From Clostridia bacterium (GTDB taxonomy: Bacteria; Bacillota; Clostridia; Christensenellales; Aristaeellaceae): a stretch of 5,387 nucleotides of DNA. How positions within the stretch are numbered: position 1 is the stretch's first letter; the number at the start of each line of letters is the position of its first letter. The notes under the pieces are model-generated. The model saw only the letters and a program-made list of their open reading frames with translations. It did not search any database and had not been told where the DNA came from. The position numbers were made by a program, and so were the translations under genes. Location of the stretch: assembly GCA_900754755.1 (NCBI GenBank), contig CAAEEC010000080.1, positions 1-5,387 on the forward strand, given 5' to 3'. Positions 5,311-5,387 of the stretch are shown in pieces.

Positions 5311-5387
5311 AAAACCCCATGGGAGAGCGCGAGAGGGACGGAGCTTCGCCGCCGCCAGTGGCGGAAACGGGCGAAGCGGAAGTCCAA
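5311..5387 (+). ncRNA. Candidate structured RNA, cut by the right edge
   Basis: The last 50 bases hold nested perfect pairings: GGAC (5336-5339) with GTCC (5382-5385), GCTTCGCC (5343-5350) with GGCGAAGC (5370-5377), and CCGCC (5352-5356) with GGCGG (5360-5364). They are separated by purine-rich internal loops (GGA/GGAA, and AAACG on the 3' side). Seventeen base pairs in three concentric helices with asymmetric A/G loops is typical of structured RNA. There is no U run. A frame from ATG 5319 stays open to the edge but has no ribosome binding site and a low-complexity product. The strand is inferred from the purine-rich loops only. The family is not identified. Confidence 0.35.

Noticed and set aside
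3858..5387. A 509-codon minus-strand open frame
   Set aside because: It is antisense to the NifU-like and GGGtGRT genes. The product is rich in His, Ala, Arg and Asp without a domain, as expected from the complement of G+C-rich, codon-biased genes, and it begins at the window edge without a start signal.
5319..5387. Possible new gene starting at ATG 5319
   Set aside because: There is no ribosome binding site upstream (the bases before it are TCAAAACCCC). The visible 23 codons are low complexity and overlap strong nested helices. It cannot be excluded without the sequence to the right.
5336..5387. 5' end of RNase P RNA
   Set aside because: The helix followed by GGAAGTCC recalls the P3 region and the AGGAAAGUCC block of RNase P RNA. 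However, one A is missing, the bases after GTCC do not continue with the conserved block, and GTCC pairs locally with GGAC.

Overview
The window looks like chromosomal DNA of an anaerobic Bacillota (Clostridia-type) bacterium with fairly high G+C. The reasons are strong AGGAGG-type ribosome binding sites, consensus sigma-A promoters with TATAAT boxes, a cobalamin-dependent (class II) ribonucleotide reductase with an ATP-cone, a two-gene short-chain chromate transporter, and the NifU-like/GGGtGRT gene pair common in strict anaerobes. The genus cannot be fixed from the sequence alone. I see no mobile element, CRISPR array, tRNA or rRNA.

Layout. Positions 1-1433 (minus) hold the first 477 codons of nrdJ, which runs off the left edge. 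It reads as one uninterrupted frame from ATG to the edge, through the catalytic NPCGEI motif. Its 160-bp upstream gap (1434-1593) carries a promoter, a good NrdR-box candidate and a second, weaker box 32 bp away. Positions 1594-2127 (minus) encode a small exported protein of unknown function. Positions 2128-2206 are a compact divergent control region in which two consensus promoters interleave. Positions 2207-3342 (plus) encode two translationally coupled halves of a chromate-transporter (CHR) family membrane protein. Positions 3343-3548 contain an extended -10 promoter and a leader of about 128 nt with several hairpins, one of which resembles a weak intrinsic terminator. Positions 3549-5261 (plus) encode a NifU-like scaffold protein and a GGGtGRT-family protein in one operon. 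Positions 5262-5387 have no convincing gene, but hold a stem-loop and a nested set of helices that may be the start of a structured RNA.

How the parts fit. The nrdJ product makes deoxynucleotides and is probably repressed by NrdR. The exported protein and the chromate transporter cannot fire from their overlapping promoters at the same moment, so they may be co-regulated or mutually exclusive. The NifU-like/GGGtGRT operon has the strongest expression signals here (extended -10 promoter, near-ideal ribosome binding sites, strongly biased codons such as AAG for lysine), yet its function is not known. This operon and its leader are the best candidates for an undescribed system.
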